Below are positions 1 to 13,614 of a stretch of 64,000 bases of DNA, in pieces (the stretch's first letter is position 1; each line of letters begins with the position of its first letter). The position numbers and the translations under genes are program-made. A model generated the notes under the pieces. The model was given only the letters and a program-made list of their open reading frames with translations, ran no database searches and was not told where the DNA came from. This DNA comes from Apostichopus japonicus (lineage: Eukaryota; Echinodermata; Holothuroidea; Aspidochirotida; Stichopodidae), in the NCBI RefSeq assembly GCF_037975245.1, contig NC_092579.1:13004678-13068677 (forward strand), written 5' to 3'.

Positions 1-1882
1 ACCTATCTTTTAAATCGTTTTAAGCCACCTACAGCCCGTCCACAAAGGTTAAAGCCCCTATGAAAATCAGTCAAGAACTTGGATTTTGCCACCCTGCCTC
101 ACCCCACCCCTCCCCTCACCTTTGAAATCCTGTGTACTTCACTGACCTTCATAGATGGCCTTGTAAAAAATGAAATGAAAATCTAGATACTCTCATTTTA
201 CTAGTAGCAAGTGTGATACAGAAGGAAAAAGAACACAAAACAGCACTTGCTACATATGTAGGATTTTTCTTTCAAAAGATAACTTTATTCAAGATGTTTT
301 AATGATTAAAGATGAAAGTTTGTCTCCCCATTCCAACTGTAAGCCTTGCTTCATTCATTACATACCAAAGAACCATTGCACAATGACGTGAACACTAGGA
401 AAACGAAATATTTATTCACCGGACACTCTTTCGTACCTTCACCATATGTGAAAACTTTTAGCATGAATGAAAGTTGACCATCTTTGTCATTACTGGGCAA
501 GTTTATTTTTTATGTTATTATTAGACTCGAGAGATAAAAAGTCACAGATAGAAACGATCGAAAAGCCAAAGTCGTTGCCTTTGTCAATCCTGCGAAGCCT
601 AAACCTTGATGGATGGTTTCAACTTTTCTCATCTTTAAAACTATTCTCATCTTTAAAACTAGTCTCCTGAGCATCTTATCTTGAGATACTTGTGAGGACA
701 ATGTCAGTACCTCTAGTTTTTAAATTTATTTATTTTGAAATAAATAGTAATTATTCTGAAATAATCAAATTTTAAGTCAACGATGTAAATGTATTGAGGG
801 AGAGTTAAAACTTTCAAAGAGAAGCTGACGAGAGATTTTTAACATACAGACATGTTACCTTGCCCGATATGTTTCCAATCTGCCCTACTTACTATTAAAG
901 TGACTTTTCTTGGACAAAGATGCTACTAGTGTCTTACTTCCATAAGGACAACATCTAAGTTCTCTACATTTGTTCAGAAAAACAATTACAAATCAACAAT
1001 GGAAATAACTCGAGAGAAAATCTAACACGTAAACAATAAAACCATAACAATTGAAATCTGATATCAATTCACAAGAGGGGTCGGAAATATTTTGCGGCAG
1101 TAACATGAAATCGATAAAGCATTACAGAGAGTTGACAGCATCTAATGAAGTGAACAGTCTGGAAAACAAGAGATTATTAAAAAACTATATTGCATTTAAA
1201 TACTTTTAGCCACTGATCAATAATTAAACAACACCAGCTAATTCAATAACGGATTTTTGCTTCAAATCTACCACCAAAAGTTTCCACCAAAGCAGTAACA
1301 AAGATAGATCGAGTAGTAAACTAAATTTTCTCTGAAGTAAAATAATTTTCTCTGAAGTAGTACTATAGAGCTGTACATAATGACCATATTTAATCATTTT
1401 GATTACCATTTTAACTTTTCTTTCTGCTCTGGTTTCACAACCAAATGACCTAGAAAGGGATGTAATTACAATTAATACAATCCCATTTCATCTTTTCATT
1501 GCTGCCTCACACATGTTTTGAAAAAGGACATGAAAAAAGAAGAAGGAAGGAAAAACACATACCTTATAGAAACTCTCTGGAACCCACAAAAGGGTAGTAA
1601 CCAAAATGTTCTCTCTGTACACATATGTAAAATAGATGTCCAAAAATGTTCTTTAAAAATACAAAAAAGTTGGAATATTCTCCCTATAGACTATGCACTA
1701 AATAAATCCTACCTCTCCTGCCCCATCCCCCCCCCCCACAAAAAAAAAACATCAAAGTAACTTTAAACTACGAAATGAGCCTTTAAAAATAAATTTAAAA
1801 AAACTTTATAAAATTCCCTTTTTAAGTTCTTACAATTTTCAAATACGGCTTATTACACATTTGCTTCTCATTTTACACTACT
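1..1882. other. TMF1 downstream flank, no gene recognised
   Basis: AT-rich, no convincing ORF. Minus-strand AATAAA signals occur at 284-289, 411-416 and 725-730, but no evidence ties them to TMF1, whose stop is several kb away. A poly-C/poly-A stretch lies near 1727-1750. Confidence 0.5.
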
Positions 1883-1890
1883 TTCGTCAA

Positions 1891-2927
1891 CAGGGGCGTA
1901 GCGAGCGGGGGGGTGTGGGGGGTGTCACACCCCCCCAATAATTTGGTCGCTGTCGGCAAATTTGGGTCTGTCGGCAAAAGGAGAAAAGGTGAAGAGAGCG
2001 GAAGGGGAAGAAAGAAGGAAAGCTGAATAGAGAAAAGGAGAACGGGAGCTTTTTCCGTGCCAAATTTGACTTAAAATATGCACCAGATTGCATCTAAGGA
2101 CGTTTCAAAACTAAAAAATTTCCAAAGGGGAGGGGTAGACCCCCTACCCTTAGACCCCTCCCCCATCACTCACCACTTCCAGATCCGTCGGCAAATCAAA
2201 TTGGACTTAAAATTGCACCAGATTGCATCTAAGGACGTTTCAAAACTAAAAATTTTCCAAACGGGAGGGGTAGACCCCCTACCCTTAGACCCCTCCCCTA
2301 TCAGTCACCACTTCCAGATCCGTCGGCAAATCAAATTGGACTTAAAATATGCACCAGATTGCATCTAAGGACGTTTCAAAACTAAAAATTTTCCAAACGG
2401 GAGGGGTAGACCCCCTCCCCTTAGACCCCTCCCCCATTTCAGTCACCACTTCCAGATCCGTCGGCAAATCAAATTGGACTTAAAATATGCACCAGATTGC
2501 ATCTAAGGACGTTTCAAAACTAAAAATTTTCCAAAGGGGAGGGGGACCCCCTCCCCTTAGACCCCTCCCCCATTTCAGTCACCACTTCCAGATCCGTCGG
2601 CAAATCAAATTGGACTTAAAATATGCACCAGATTGCATCTAAGGACGTTTCAAAACTAAAAATTTTCCAAAGGGGAGGGGTAGACCCCCTCCCCTTAGAC
2701 CCCTCCCCCATTTCAGTCACCACTTCCAGATCCGTCGGCAAATCAAATTGGACTTAAAATATGCACCAGATTGCATCTAAGGACGTTTCAAAACCAAAAA
2801 TTGCCAAAGGGGAGGGGGACACCCCCTCCCCTTAGACCCCTCCCCCATTTCAGTCGCCACTTCCAGATCCGTCGGCAAATCAAATTCTCTACACCCCCCC
2901 AACAAAAACCCCTTCGCTACGCCCCTG
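1891..2927. mobile_element. hAT-type non-autonomous DNA transposon (MITE) with internal tandem repeats
   Basis: Terminal inverted repeats CAGGGGCGTAGCGA and its complement bound 1037 bp. They are flanked by a perfect 8-bp target duplication TTCGTCAA at 1883-1890 and 2928-2935, the hAT signature. The interior is six tandem copies of a ~136-138-bp unit (anchor CACCAGATTGCATCTAAGG at 2081, 2217, 2352, 2490, 2626, 2764). No transposase, so it needs one in trans. Confidence 0.93.
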
Positions 2928-2935
2928 TTCGTCAA

Positions 2936-4616
2936 TTATCATCCCATTGCTCAAATATCACTGGGTAAAATAAATATCTATATACGAAATTTATAATCTT
3001 AAAGGAAAAACAATATTAACAAAATTAATAAATTCTTACGCTACAGGAATAAATAAATTACTCTTTTCTTCTTTTTAATCTCAGTTTTATGATGGATTGA
3101 AATTTAAAATTTTTCAGTAACCAATCAACTTCAGTAGCCAATTATCTTCGGGCTCCTATATTTTCAAAATTTGATTAGGAAGATGAGAACAAAGGTACGT
3201 TCTTAGAAACCTTTAAAATTTGCTCCAAAGTCATTGTTAATTTGAAAAAAGGTAGTATAAGCACAAAAAAAACCTATGGGATGATAAATAATATGTGAAC
3301 AAAAAATTCATCTTATTGATATGAAATAAATGGTATTGCAAAGAGAGAAAACTACTACTAAAAATGAGTAATAATTAACAAATTATCCATGAAATTTCTC
3401 AAAAGAAGTTGAGTAAAAGTTAGTTTTACCTTATTTTCAAGACCAACCACAAGGATATGACATATCAGTTTGATGACCACTCCAATGGCTATACCTGCAT
3501 TGGGAATACTTGATCCGAAATATTTAAAGTGTTTGGTGATTCCTTTAATGGGTGAGGGATCAGAGTTTCATTAACATTAGCTCATTGTTTGTTGACCATT
3601 TAAGCATTTTTTCAAATTCATGTTCAAAGAATTGACACACCAAACTTTCTACAAGTTTAGGGCAGACAGTCTTAGGTCTACTCCAAACCTTAGTACAGTT
3701 TAAATATGGTTTTGAAACTTTTTTTTCTCTCTTTTGTGAGGTCTTAAAAAATGTTTCAGTCCAGTTCATAGATTAATCCGAAAGAATGTACACCATTAAG
3801 TGTGAAGAGGTCTCAAATCCCTAGTCTGACATGACCCCCCTCTCCCTCCCCTTCCCTCCAGAGTGCTCCCTATTCCAACAAAAGAGGCTTAACCAAAGCA
3901 TGGGGAATAATTTAAGGAATGGTTTGAATGTATTGGGTTTTGGTATAAATATCAAAGTGAAAATAATGTTTTTGAGAACATTACACCTAAAAATTCTACC
4001 AGTGGATTTTAATCATTTAACATAGACAAAGTTAATTATGGGATGACCTTTGCCTTTGCACAGAACTAACACACTGAGTGCTTAAGTATTCCTTGTCTGT
4101 GCTAAAAAGCAACTGGGGCTTCTTGACAATCGGAAGCAACATTGAAGAAATGACCTAACCTAACCACCTATCCAAATAATTCCCTGTACCAAAGAAAATT
4201 TGTTTACCATTTCATCAAATTTTTCCTCAGTAGTTAATTACTACTCTGCCATTCTCTGTTGTTTTCTCGCTGCTAAATTCTCTGACGACCTCTTTTGTCT
4301 TTGAATTTCATTGCCTTGATGTTCGTTAGTCAATATTTCATTAACTGCCAAGAATAGGATTCGACAGGAAAGTTGCTGCCTTTCCAAAATACGGCTGACC
4401 AAAAATAACGCTAGACGTTGTTTGCCTTCTAGGATATTGCAAATCATAGTCTATGTATTATATTTAAAATGATTATTGCAGGTAAACAACTTGAATGTAA
4501 CCCAGAACTTTGGTCCTATCGTTGACTTCCAGTCATTCCGTCTCCGAGAATCCTTCCCTTCAGCCTGGATTGAGAACAGTTTTTACAACACCATCATCAG
4601 AAGAAGTACTACGCCT
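2936..4616. other. TMF1 3' UTR / downstream flank
   Basis: Follows the TMF1 TGA on the minus strand. A minus-strand ATTAAA at 4008-4013, about 600 nt after the stop, is a possible poly(A) signal. No other gene seen. Confidence 0.4.
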
Positions 4617-4655
4617 TCAATTACGGTCAGGGTCTTTCTTCAACAAATCTTCAAT
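4617..4655 (-). CDS. TMF1: TMF1 coding exon 18 (terminal)
   Basis: 39 nt encoding IEDLLKKDPDRN and TGA, matching the human end QIDELLRQSLS. Acceptor TTTTATAG. Only this short exon in the 3' region fits the conserved C-terminus in phase 0. Confidence 0.88.
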   Translation of the reverse strand: MEDLLKKDPDRN

Positions 4656-7600
4656 CTATAAAACAAAATGTGAGAAGGATTTGAGTGTAATTAACTAAAT
4701 CAGTATTTCACATTGAATTTGATTTTGTTTTCAATACTTTTTTATGCTAAAACCAGTATAGAAAGTATACGGTACACATTAGCATGATGAGGCCGGTCTT
4801 CATTTCTAACTAATGGAAGTTTGCTGGTTAATAATTATCGGGTAGTTAGCAGGTAACGGTCGGTACCGATCAATCAGAGAAACTGGACAGTTGCAAGAAG
4901 ACCAAACAAACCAGTCCAGGATTCTACAACATCTGCAAGTGTTGTTGAAACATACATATATAGTGTACTGTTTGTACATACTAAAAACATGACTTAGATC
5001 AGGTCAAGAGACACAAAGGCATGGATCCCATTAGGGTTTTTTCTTCTTTCTTTAGGGATTTATGACAATAACCAGTTTTGGAGTATACCATTATATTCAA
5101 ACTGAATACAATCCATAGAATATCCTTGCACCACTGCCCATTGTTGGCCATATTTAAATGACCTAACCTAGCCTTTAAATGTTCACGATAGAGAACTAAG
5201 GATCCACAAGACTAGTATAGCACGTCTGTCTTTACCTGTTGACGATACATTTCTTTAATTTCTTGAATATCCAGCCTTAATTCCGTGACCTCTTCTGCTT
5301 TCTCTCCGTACATCTGGAGGACAGCATTGTACTTGTGATCTATCTCCTACAAAGACAATTGAAGGACAAGAAAAAAAAATGTTGATAGCTTTGAGTAATT
5401 ATGAGTGTGGTATCATCAGCTAGAGCAGGTCAATATCATTCATAGGTAATGTAATCTCAATGTATCTCATAGGTAATGTAATCTCAATGTATCTCATAGG
5501 TAATGTAATCTCAATGTATCTCAATGTATCTCATAGGTAGTACTGTAATCTCAATGTATCTCATAGGTAGTAATGTAATCTCAATGTATCTCAATGTATC
5601 TCATAGGTAATGTAATCTCAATGTATCTCAATGTATCTCATAGGTAATGTAACCTCAATGTATCTCAATGCATCTCATAGGTAGTAATGTAATCTCAATG
5701 TATCTCAATGCATCTCATAGGTAGTAACGTAATCTCAATGTATCTCAATGCATCTCATAGGTAGTAATGTAATCTCAATGTATCTCAATGTATCTCATAG
5801 GTAGTAATGTAATCTCAATGTATCTCATAGGTAGTAATGTAATCTCAATGTATCTCAATGTATCTCATAGGTAATGTAATCTCAATGTATCTCAATGTAT
5901 CTCATAGGTAATGTAACCTCAATGTATCTCAATGCATCTCATAGGTAGTAATGTAATCTCAATGTATCTCAATGCATCTCATAGGTAGTAACGTAATCTC
6001 AATGTATCTCAATGCATCTCATAGGTAGTAATGTAATCTCAATGTATCACAATGCATCTCATAGGTAGTAATGTAATCTCAATGTATTTCAATGCATCTC
6101 ATAGGTAATGTAATCTCAATGTATCTCAATGCATCTCATAGGTAATGTAATCTCAATGTATTTCAATGCATCTCATAGGTAATGTAATCTCAATGTATCT
6201 CAATGCATCTCATAGGTAATGTAATCTCAATGTATCTCAATGCATCTCATAGGTAGTAATGTAATCTCAATGTATCTCATAGGTAATGTAATCTCAATGT
6301 ATTTCAATGCATCTCATAGGTAGTAATGTAATCTCAATGTATCTCAATGCATCTCATAGGTAATGTAATCTCAATGTATTTCAATGCATCTCATAGGTAA
6401 TGTAATCTCAATGTATCTCAATGCATCTCATAGGTAGTAATGTAATCTCAATGTATCTCAATGTATCTCATAGGTAGTAATGTAATCTCAATGTATCTCA
6501 ATGCATCTCATAGGTAGTAATGTAATCTCAATGTATCTCAATGTATCTCATAGGTAGTAATGTAATCTCAATGTATCACAATGCATCTCATAGGTAATGT
6601 AATCTCAATGTATCTCATAGGTAATGTAATCTCAATGTATTTCAATGCATCTCATAGGTAATGTAATCTCAATGTATCTCAATGCATCTCATAGGTAATG
6701 TAATCTCAATGTATTTCAATGCATCTCATAGGTAATGTAATCTCAATGTATCTCAATGCATCTCATAGGTAATGTAATCTCAATGTATCACAATGCATCT
6801 CATAGGTAGTAATGTAATCTCAATGTATCTCATAGGTAATGTAATCTCAATGTATTTCAATGCATCTCATAGGTAATGTAATCTCAATGTATCTCAATGC
6901 ATCTCATAGGTAATGTAATCTCAATGTATTTCAATGCATCTCATAGGTAATGTAATCTCAATGTATCTCAATGCATCTCATAGGTAATGTAATCTCAATG
7001 TATCTCAATGCATCTCATAGGTAGTAATGTAATCTCAATGTATCTCAATGCATCTCATAGGTAGTAATGTAATCTCAATGTATCTCAATGTATCCCATAG
7101 GTAATGTAATCTCAATGTAATCTACATGTATCTCATAGGTAATATAATCTCAAAGTATCTCAATGGAATCTCATAGGTAGTAATGTAATCTCAAAGTATC
7201 TCAATGTAATCTCATAGGTAGTAATGTAATCTCAATGTATCTCAATGTAATCTCATAGGTAGTAATGTAATCTCAATGTATCACAATGCATCTCATAGGT
7301 AATGTAATCAATGTATCTCAATGTATCTCATAGGTAGTAATGTAATCTCAATGTATCACAATGCATCTCATAGGTAGTAATGTAATCTCAATGTATCACA
7401 ATGCATCTCATAGGTAATGTAATCTCAATGTATCTCAACGCATCTCATAGGTAGTAATGTAATCTCAATGTTTCTCCATGTATCTCATAGGTAATGTAAT
7501 CTCAATGTATCTCATAGGTACTGTAATCTCAATGTATATCATAGGTAGTAATGTAATCTCAATGTATCTCAATGTATCTCATAGGTAGTAATGTAATCTC

Positions 7601-10600
7601 AATGTTTCTCCATGTATCTCATAGGTAATGTAATCTCAATGTATCTCATAGGTACTGTAATCTCAATGTATCTCATAGGTAGTAATGTAATCTCAATGTA
7701 TCTCAATGTATCTCATAGGTAATGTAATCTCAAAGTATCTCAATGTAATCTCATAGGTAGTAATGTAATCTCAATTTAATCTCATAGGTAGTAATTTAAT
7801 CTCAATGTATCTCAATGTAATCTCATAGGTAGTAATGTAATCTCAATGTATCTCAATGTAATCTCATAGGTAGTAATGTAATCACAGTTATTACATCAAC
7901 TGTAGTAAGGAAATCCATCTATCATGTTCTCTCAGATGTTGTGTTCTTATTATGTTCTTATATGAAATGTTGTTAATGCCATCACTTGGAACAATTATCT
8001 TTGTGGTTTGATGAGAAAATTAACTGTTGTCATCTATAAGGTTATTATTAGTATTGTGACCAAATTAAAAATAAGATAATCATAGAATAGTCACTCATCC
8101 TCAAAATAAATATTTTTAACATCATATTGTTTTCATTACCCCCAAAAAAATATTTGCCCACACACTAACAATTTTCATCAAAATTTGATAATCCTCATTG
8201 TACAAGGATAATTTGGACGAGCTGAACGAGGAAGAGTATTTTTGAGGAAGAGTAGAAGGAACGAGGAAGAGTATATTTCTGGAAGTGTATTTTCACGAAT
8301 TACGGACGATGTAACTCCGTTAAAACTTTGGCCAATCCTGACGTGCAATATGACTATAGACCTGGTTTGGAGAAAAAGGAAGAAGAAAAAAAAATCTGAT
8401 CTTACCCTCATCTTCTTTGTGAGTTCTGGTACTACTTTCACTTCATCTTCAAGTGTCTCATTCAGGTTGGCTAGCTTCACTATTTCCTCTGCCATGGATG
8501 CCCTTGTTCTCTCAAGTTGTGTTATTTCACCCTAAAACAAAGAATAAGGGGAAGTCTGAGCAGAACCCATCAAGATGAAAACATCTCTACCAAATGAAAT
8601 AAATGTGAGATCTGACCTGCAGACTCACAGATACCTGACTGACTGAACCTTTTAATAAGAGTAGTGGGTACACATGATGCTTAAACTGATGTCAGAGTTA
8701 AAAACCATCTATACCATAAAAAAAGCATGGTAACGTAGGAGTAACCATTTGAAAGTGACTTCCGTCCTTGACGATATGAAGTCCGGTGTGAAGACAAGCC
8801 CTGACAATAGTTTTTGTGGTCACCTACCACGAGTTTTAAAGGTGTGATACACGTTCGTAATCTGAACCTGAACTACCTTTACATGATCAGTTTGAGTATA
8901 GCAAACAACTTAAAGGACCAGTAACCCATCTCATCTCACCTGTAATTGTGCCACCTCTCCTTCCTTTAGTTTTACGTGTGACTGGAGGTTCTCGATCACG
9001 GTCGAGGCCGAACCGTTCATGAGGCTGTCGTGCTGCAACCTCTCCCCGCTGATCGACATGCTTCTCTCCAGGATTTCACTCTGATTGAGAAAGAGAGCGG
9101 TGATAAAACCTGAATGACGGTACTACGATTCTCTTCATCTTTCAAAATACTGCTTTGCTGAAGGCTTTCGGCCATCCATTATTTACATTTGCAATGCAGC
9201 TGATTAACTTCACTGCTCAAACATTACTTTTTAAATAGTCACAGAGATGGGTTAGTATACCAAGGTGTGGGTCAAGTGAGGTTGCATATGATGAATATGT
9301 TCGAATCTTAAATTAAGAGAGAGAGAGATGGAGAACAAGGACAAACTACCAGCAAACAGCTTATCCACTGCGAAACTTGTCGACGTAGGTTTAAAGAATC
9401 TTTTACATTTTTCAGAATTTTCAGACACCAGTATAAAAGTAAACAAATAATAATTCACTTCTTAGCAGTATAAAGTGAGTAAAGAAGATAGGGACATTAT
9501 CCCAGTTTAAACTTTAGACATTCTGTTTTCATCAGTGGTTTGTTTAATTAAATTACCACCAATTAGTAACCTAATGCTTCGATATTGCTGAAGTCACAAG
9601 ACAGGTAGCACAAGAAAACAGTGGACCCAAACTAACCAATAAAGGACGACTTTGCTATTTCATCACAAATACACATTAGGCCTCAACCGATCCTTTCAAT
9701 ACTAGTAGGTAAGCTTACAATCATCACATTCAGTCCAACAAGTTACTATGTTTCCAACTCTCAGCTTCCTAGCAACAAGAGCCCAAGGGCACTGTGGTTC
9801 CTTGCTTGGGGTATATGACAATACACATAATATTATCAAGCAAGATTGGGATGAAATAGTCCAAGTAATTGTGGTCCTACATGTTCCCATAAAGTAACCA
9901 ACACTATAGCCAACACTTTTGTGATCACATAATGTGATCGGATTTTTTATTAAAAGCCACTTTTGAGATCTAAATATGGCGTCAAAAATGTAAGAAATAT
10001 AAGAGACCTACAAGCGTGTCAACAGATATGATAACAATGGTGACCTCAGATGACATGACCTTTAAGTTTCAAAATGTTCCACCACCCCATTCACAACTTG
10101 TCCCAAAATATCAACCATGTCACACCTTGGCATTGAGATTTAATTGCATTAAATGTCAAAAAATTAACTTTGAACTTGTATGTAACTTCACACACAAAGG
10201 TCACCCGGAGGTCAACCAATTGACATTTTTGATCGGTGAGACCTAAATAGAGCATGACTGTAAAAATTCAAACATTTTTTCTTTGCCCATTTTCTCCCCC
10301 CATAATACTACTTTTTTAACATTAGCTGACCTTTTGTGACCTTGTATCACATGACCATTAAGTTTGAAAATATTCCCCTATACCATTTGCAACTACTCCA
10401 AATATATCAACCTTGTCACACCTTGGAACTGTGAGTTATTGCATTAAATGTCTGAAAATTAACTTTGACCTCATATAACTTCGCACACGAAGGTCACACA
10501 GGGGTCAACCTATTGACATTTATGATCAGAAGGTACCTTTAACATCTGAATATAGCATCGAAACTGTAAAAAATCCACAAAACACGAAAAGGTCACCAGA

Positions 10601-13573
10601 GGTCAAATTGAGGTCAAGGGTCACCCAGATGCGGGTCGACAATTGGATTTCATTGAAGCAACTCCCAACTCTAACGGACAATTTGTTCTCAAGTTATTGC
10701 AAAAATACTAGTTTTTTATCATTAATTGACCTTTGGTGACCTCGGATCACATAACTGTTAAGTTTGAAAATATTCCCCTATACCATTTGCAACTACTCCA
10801 AAAATATCAACCTTGTCACACCTTGGAACTAGGAGTTATTGCATTAAATGTCTGAAAATTAACTTTGACCTCATATAACTTCGCACACGAAGGTCACACG
10901 GGGGTCAACCTATTGACATTTATGATCAGAAGCTACCTTTAACATCTGAAAATAGCATCGAAACTGTAAAAATCCACAAAACACTAAAAAGGTCACCAGA
11001 GGTCAAATTGAGGTCAAGGATCACCCAGATGCGGGTCGACAATTGGATTTCATTGAAGCAACTCCCAACTCTAACAGACAATTTGTTCTCAAGTTATCGC
11101 AAAAATACTAGTTTTTTATCATTAATTGACCTTTGGTGACCTCGGATCACATAACCGTTAAGTTTGAAAATATTCCCCTATACCATTTGCAACTACTCCA
11201 AAAATATCAACCTTGTCACACCTTGGAACTGGGAGTTATTGCATTAACTGTGTGAAAATTAACTTTGACCTCAAATAACTTTGCACACGAAGGTCAAATG
11301 GGGGTCAACCCATTGACATTTATGATCAGAAGCTACCTTTAACATCTGAAAATAGCATCGAAACTGTAAAAATCCACAAAACACTAAAAAGGTCACCAGA
11401 GGTCAAATTGAGGTCAAGGGTCACCCAGATGCGGGTCGACAATTGGATTTCATTGAAGCAACTCCCAACTCTAACGGACAATTTGTTCTCAAGTTATCGC
11501 AAAAATACTAGTTTTTTATCATTAATTGACCTTTGGTGACCTCGGATCACATAACCGTTAAGTTTGAAAATATTCCCCTATACCATTTGCAACTACTCCA
11601 AAAATATCAACCTTGTCACACCTTGGAACTGGGAGTTATTGCATTAACTGTGTGAAAATTAACTTTGACCTCAAATAACTTTGCACACGAAGGTCAAATG
11701 GGGGTCAACCCATTGACATTTATGATCAGAAGGTACCTTTAACATCTGAAAATAGCATCGAAACTGTAAAAATCACCAAAACACTAAAAAGGTCACCAAA
11801 GGTCAAATTGAGGTCAAGGGTCACCCAGATGCGGGTCGACAATTGGATTACATTGAAGCAACTCCCAACCCTTACGGACATATTGTTCTCAAGTTATCGC
11901 AAAAATACTAGTTTTTTATCATTAATTGACCTTTGGTGACCTCGGATCACATGACCGTTAAGTTTGAAAATATTCCCCTATACCATTTGCAACTACTCCA
12001 AAAATATCAACCTTGTCACACCTTGGAACTGGGAGTTATTGCATTAACTGTGTGAAAATTAACTTTGACCTCAAATAACTTTGCACACGAAGGTCAAATG
12101 GGGGTCAACCCATTGACATTTATGATCAGAAGCTACCTTTAACATCTGAAAATAGCATCGAAACTGTAAAAATCCACAAAACACTAAAAAGGTCACCAGA
12201 GGTCAAATTGAGGTCAAGGGTCACCCAGATGCGGGTCGACAATTGGATTTCATTGAAGCAACTCCCAACTCTAACGGACAATTTGTTCTCAAGTTATCGC
12301 AAAAATACTAGTTTTTTATCATTAATTGACCTTTGGTGACCTCGGATCACATGACCGTTAAGTTTGAAAATATTCCCCTATACCATTTGCAACTTGTCTC
12401 AAAATATCAACTGTGTAACACCTTGGCACTGGGAGTTATTACACTAAATGTCTGAAAATTAACTTTGACCTCATATAACTTTACATACAAAGGTCACCTT
12501 GGGTCAACTTATTGACATTTTTGATTGATGAGACCTAAATTAGACATCAAACTATAAAAATTCAAACATTTTTTTCTTTGCCCATTTTCTACCCCCAAAA
12601 TACTAGTTTTTTGACATTAATTGACCTTTGGTGACCTCGGATCACATGACCGTTAAGTTTGAAAATATTTCCCTATACCATTTGCAACTTGTCCAAAAAT
12701 ATCAACCATTTCACACCTTGGAACTGGGAGTTGTTGCATTAAATGTCTGAAAATTAACTTTGACCTCGTATAACTTCGCACACGAAGGTCACACGGGTGT
12801 CAACCAATTGACATTTTTGATCGGAAGGTACCTTTGATATCCAAATCTAGCATCAAAACCAAACATTTTCTTTTTTGCTCGTTTCCTCCCAAAATAAGCA
12901 CATTTTTTCTAATGTGACCTTTGACCTTTTGACCTTGGTTTCAGATGTAGTTCAATCTCCTGATTCCAAAAAACAAAACGAAAAGTCTGTATGACCATCC
13001 TAACTCCGACCGAAAAACTTTGACCCCATATAACTTCGCACATAAAGGTCACACGGGGTCAACCCATTGACATTTATGATCAGAAGGTACCTTTGACATC
13101 TGAAAATAGCATCAAAACTGTAAAAATCCCCAAAAACACGTAAAGGTCACCAGAGGTCAAATTGAGGTCAAGGGTCACCCAGATGCGGGTCGACAATTGG
13201 ATAACATTGAAGCAACTCCCAACCCTAACGGACATTTTGTTCTCAAGTTATCGCAAAAATACTAGTTTTTTATCATTCATTGACCTTTGGTGACCTCGGA
13301 TCACATGACCGTTAAGTTTGAAAATGTTCCCCTAACCAGTTCACAACTTTTCCCAAAATATCAACCTTGTCGCACATTGGCACTGGGAGTTATTGCAGTT
13401 TTAATATGTTCGGTTTTTGGACCATAACTGACCTTTGGTGACCTTTGTGGGCACCAAAAACAATAGGGCACACCTTCTCCATATGACGGATCTATAGTCC
13501 AAGTTTGGCCTCAATCCAACTTTCCCTTATTGAGATAGAGCGTACCCAAGAAAGTGTCACAGATGCACACACA

Positions 13574-13614
<41 letters not shown>

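Noticed and set aside
5441-7883. CRISPR-like regular repeats
   Set aside because: No unique spacers, modules vary in length, and the context is a eukaryotic intron: a minisatellite.
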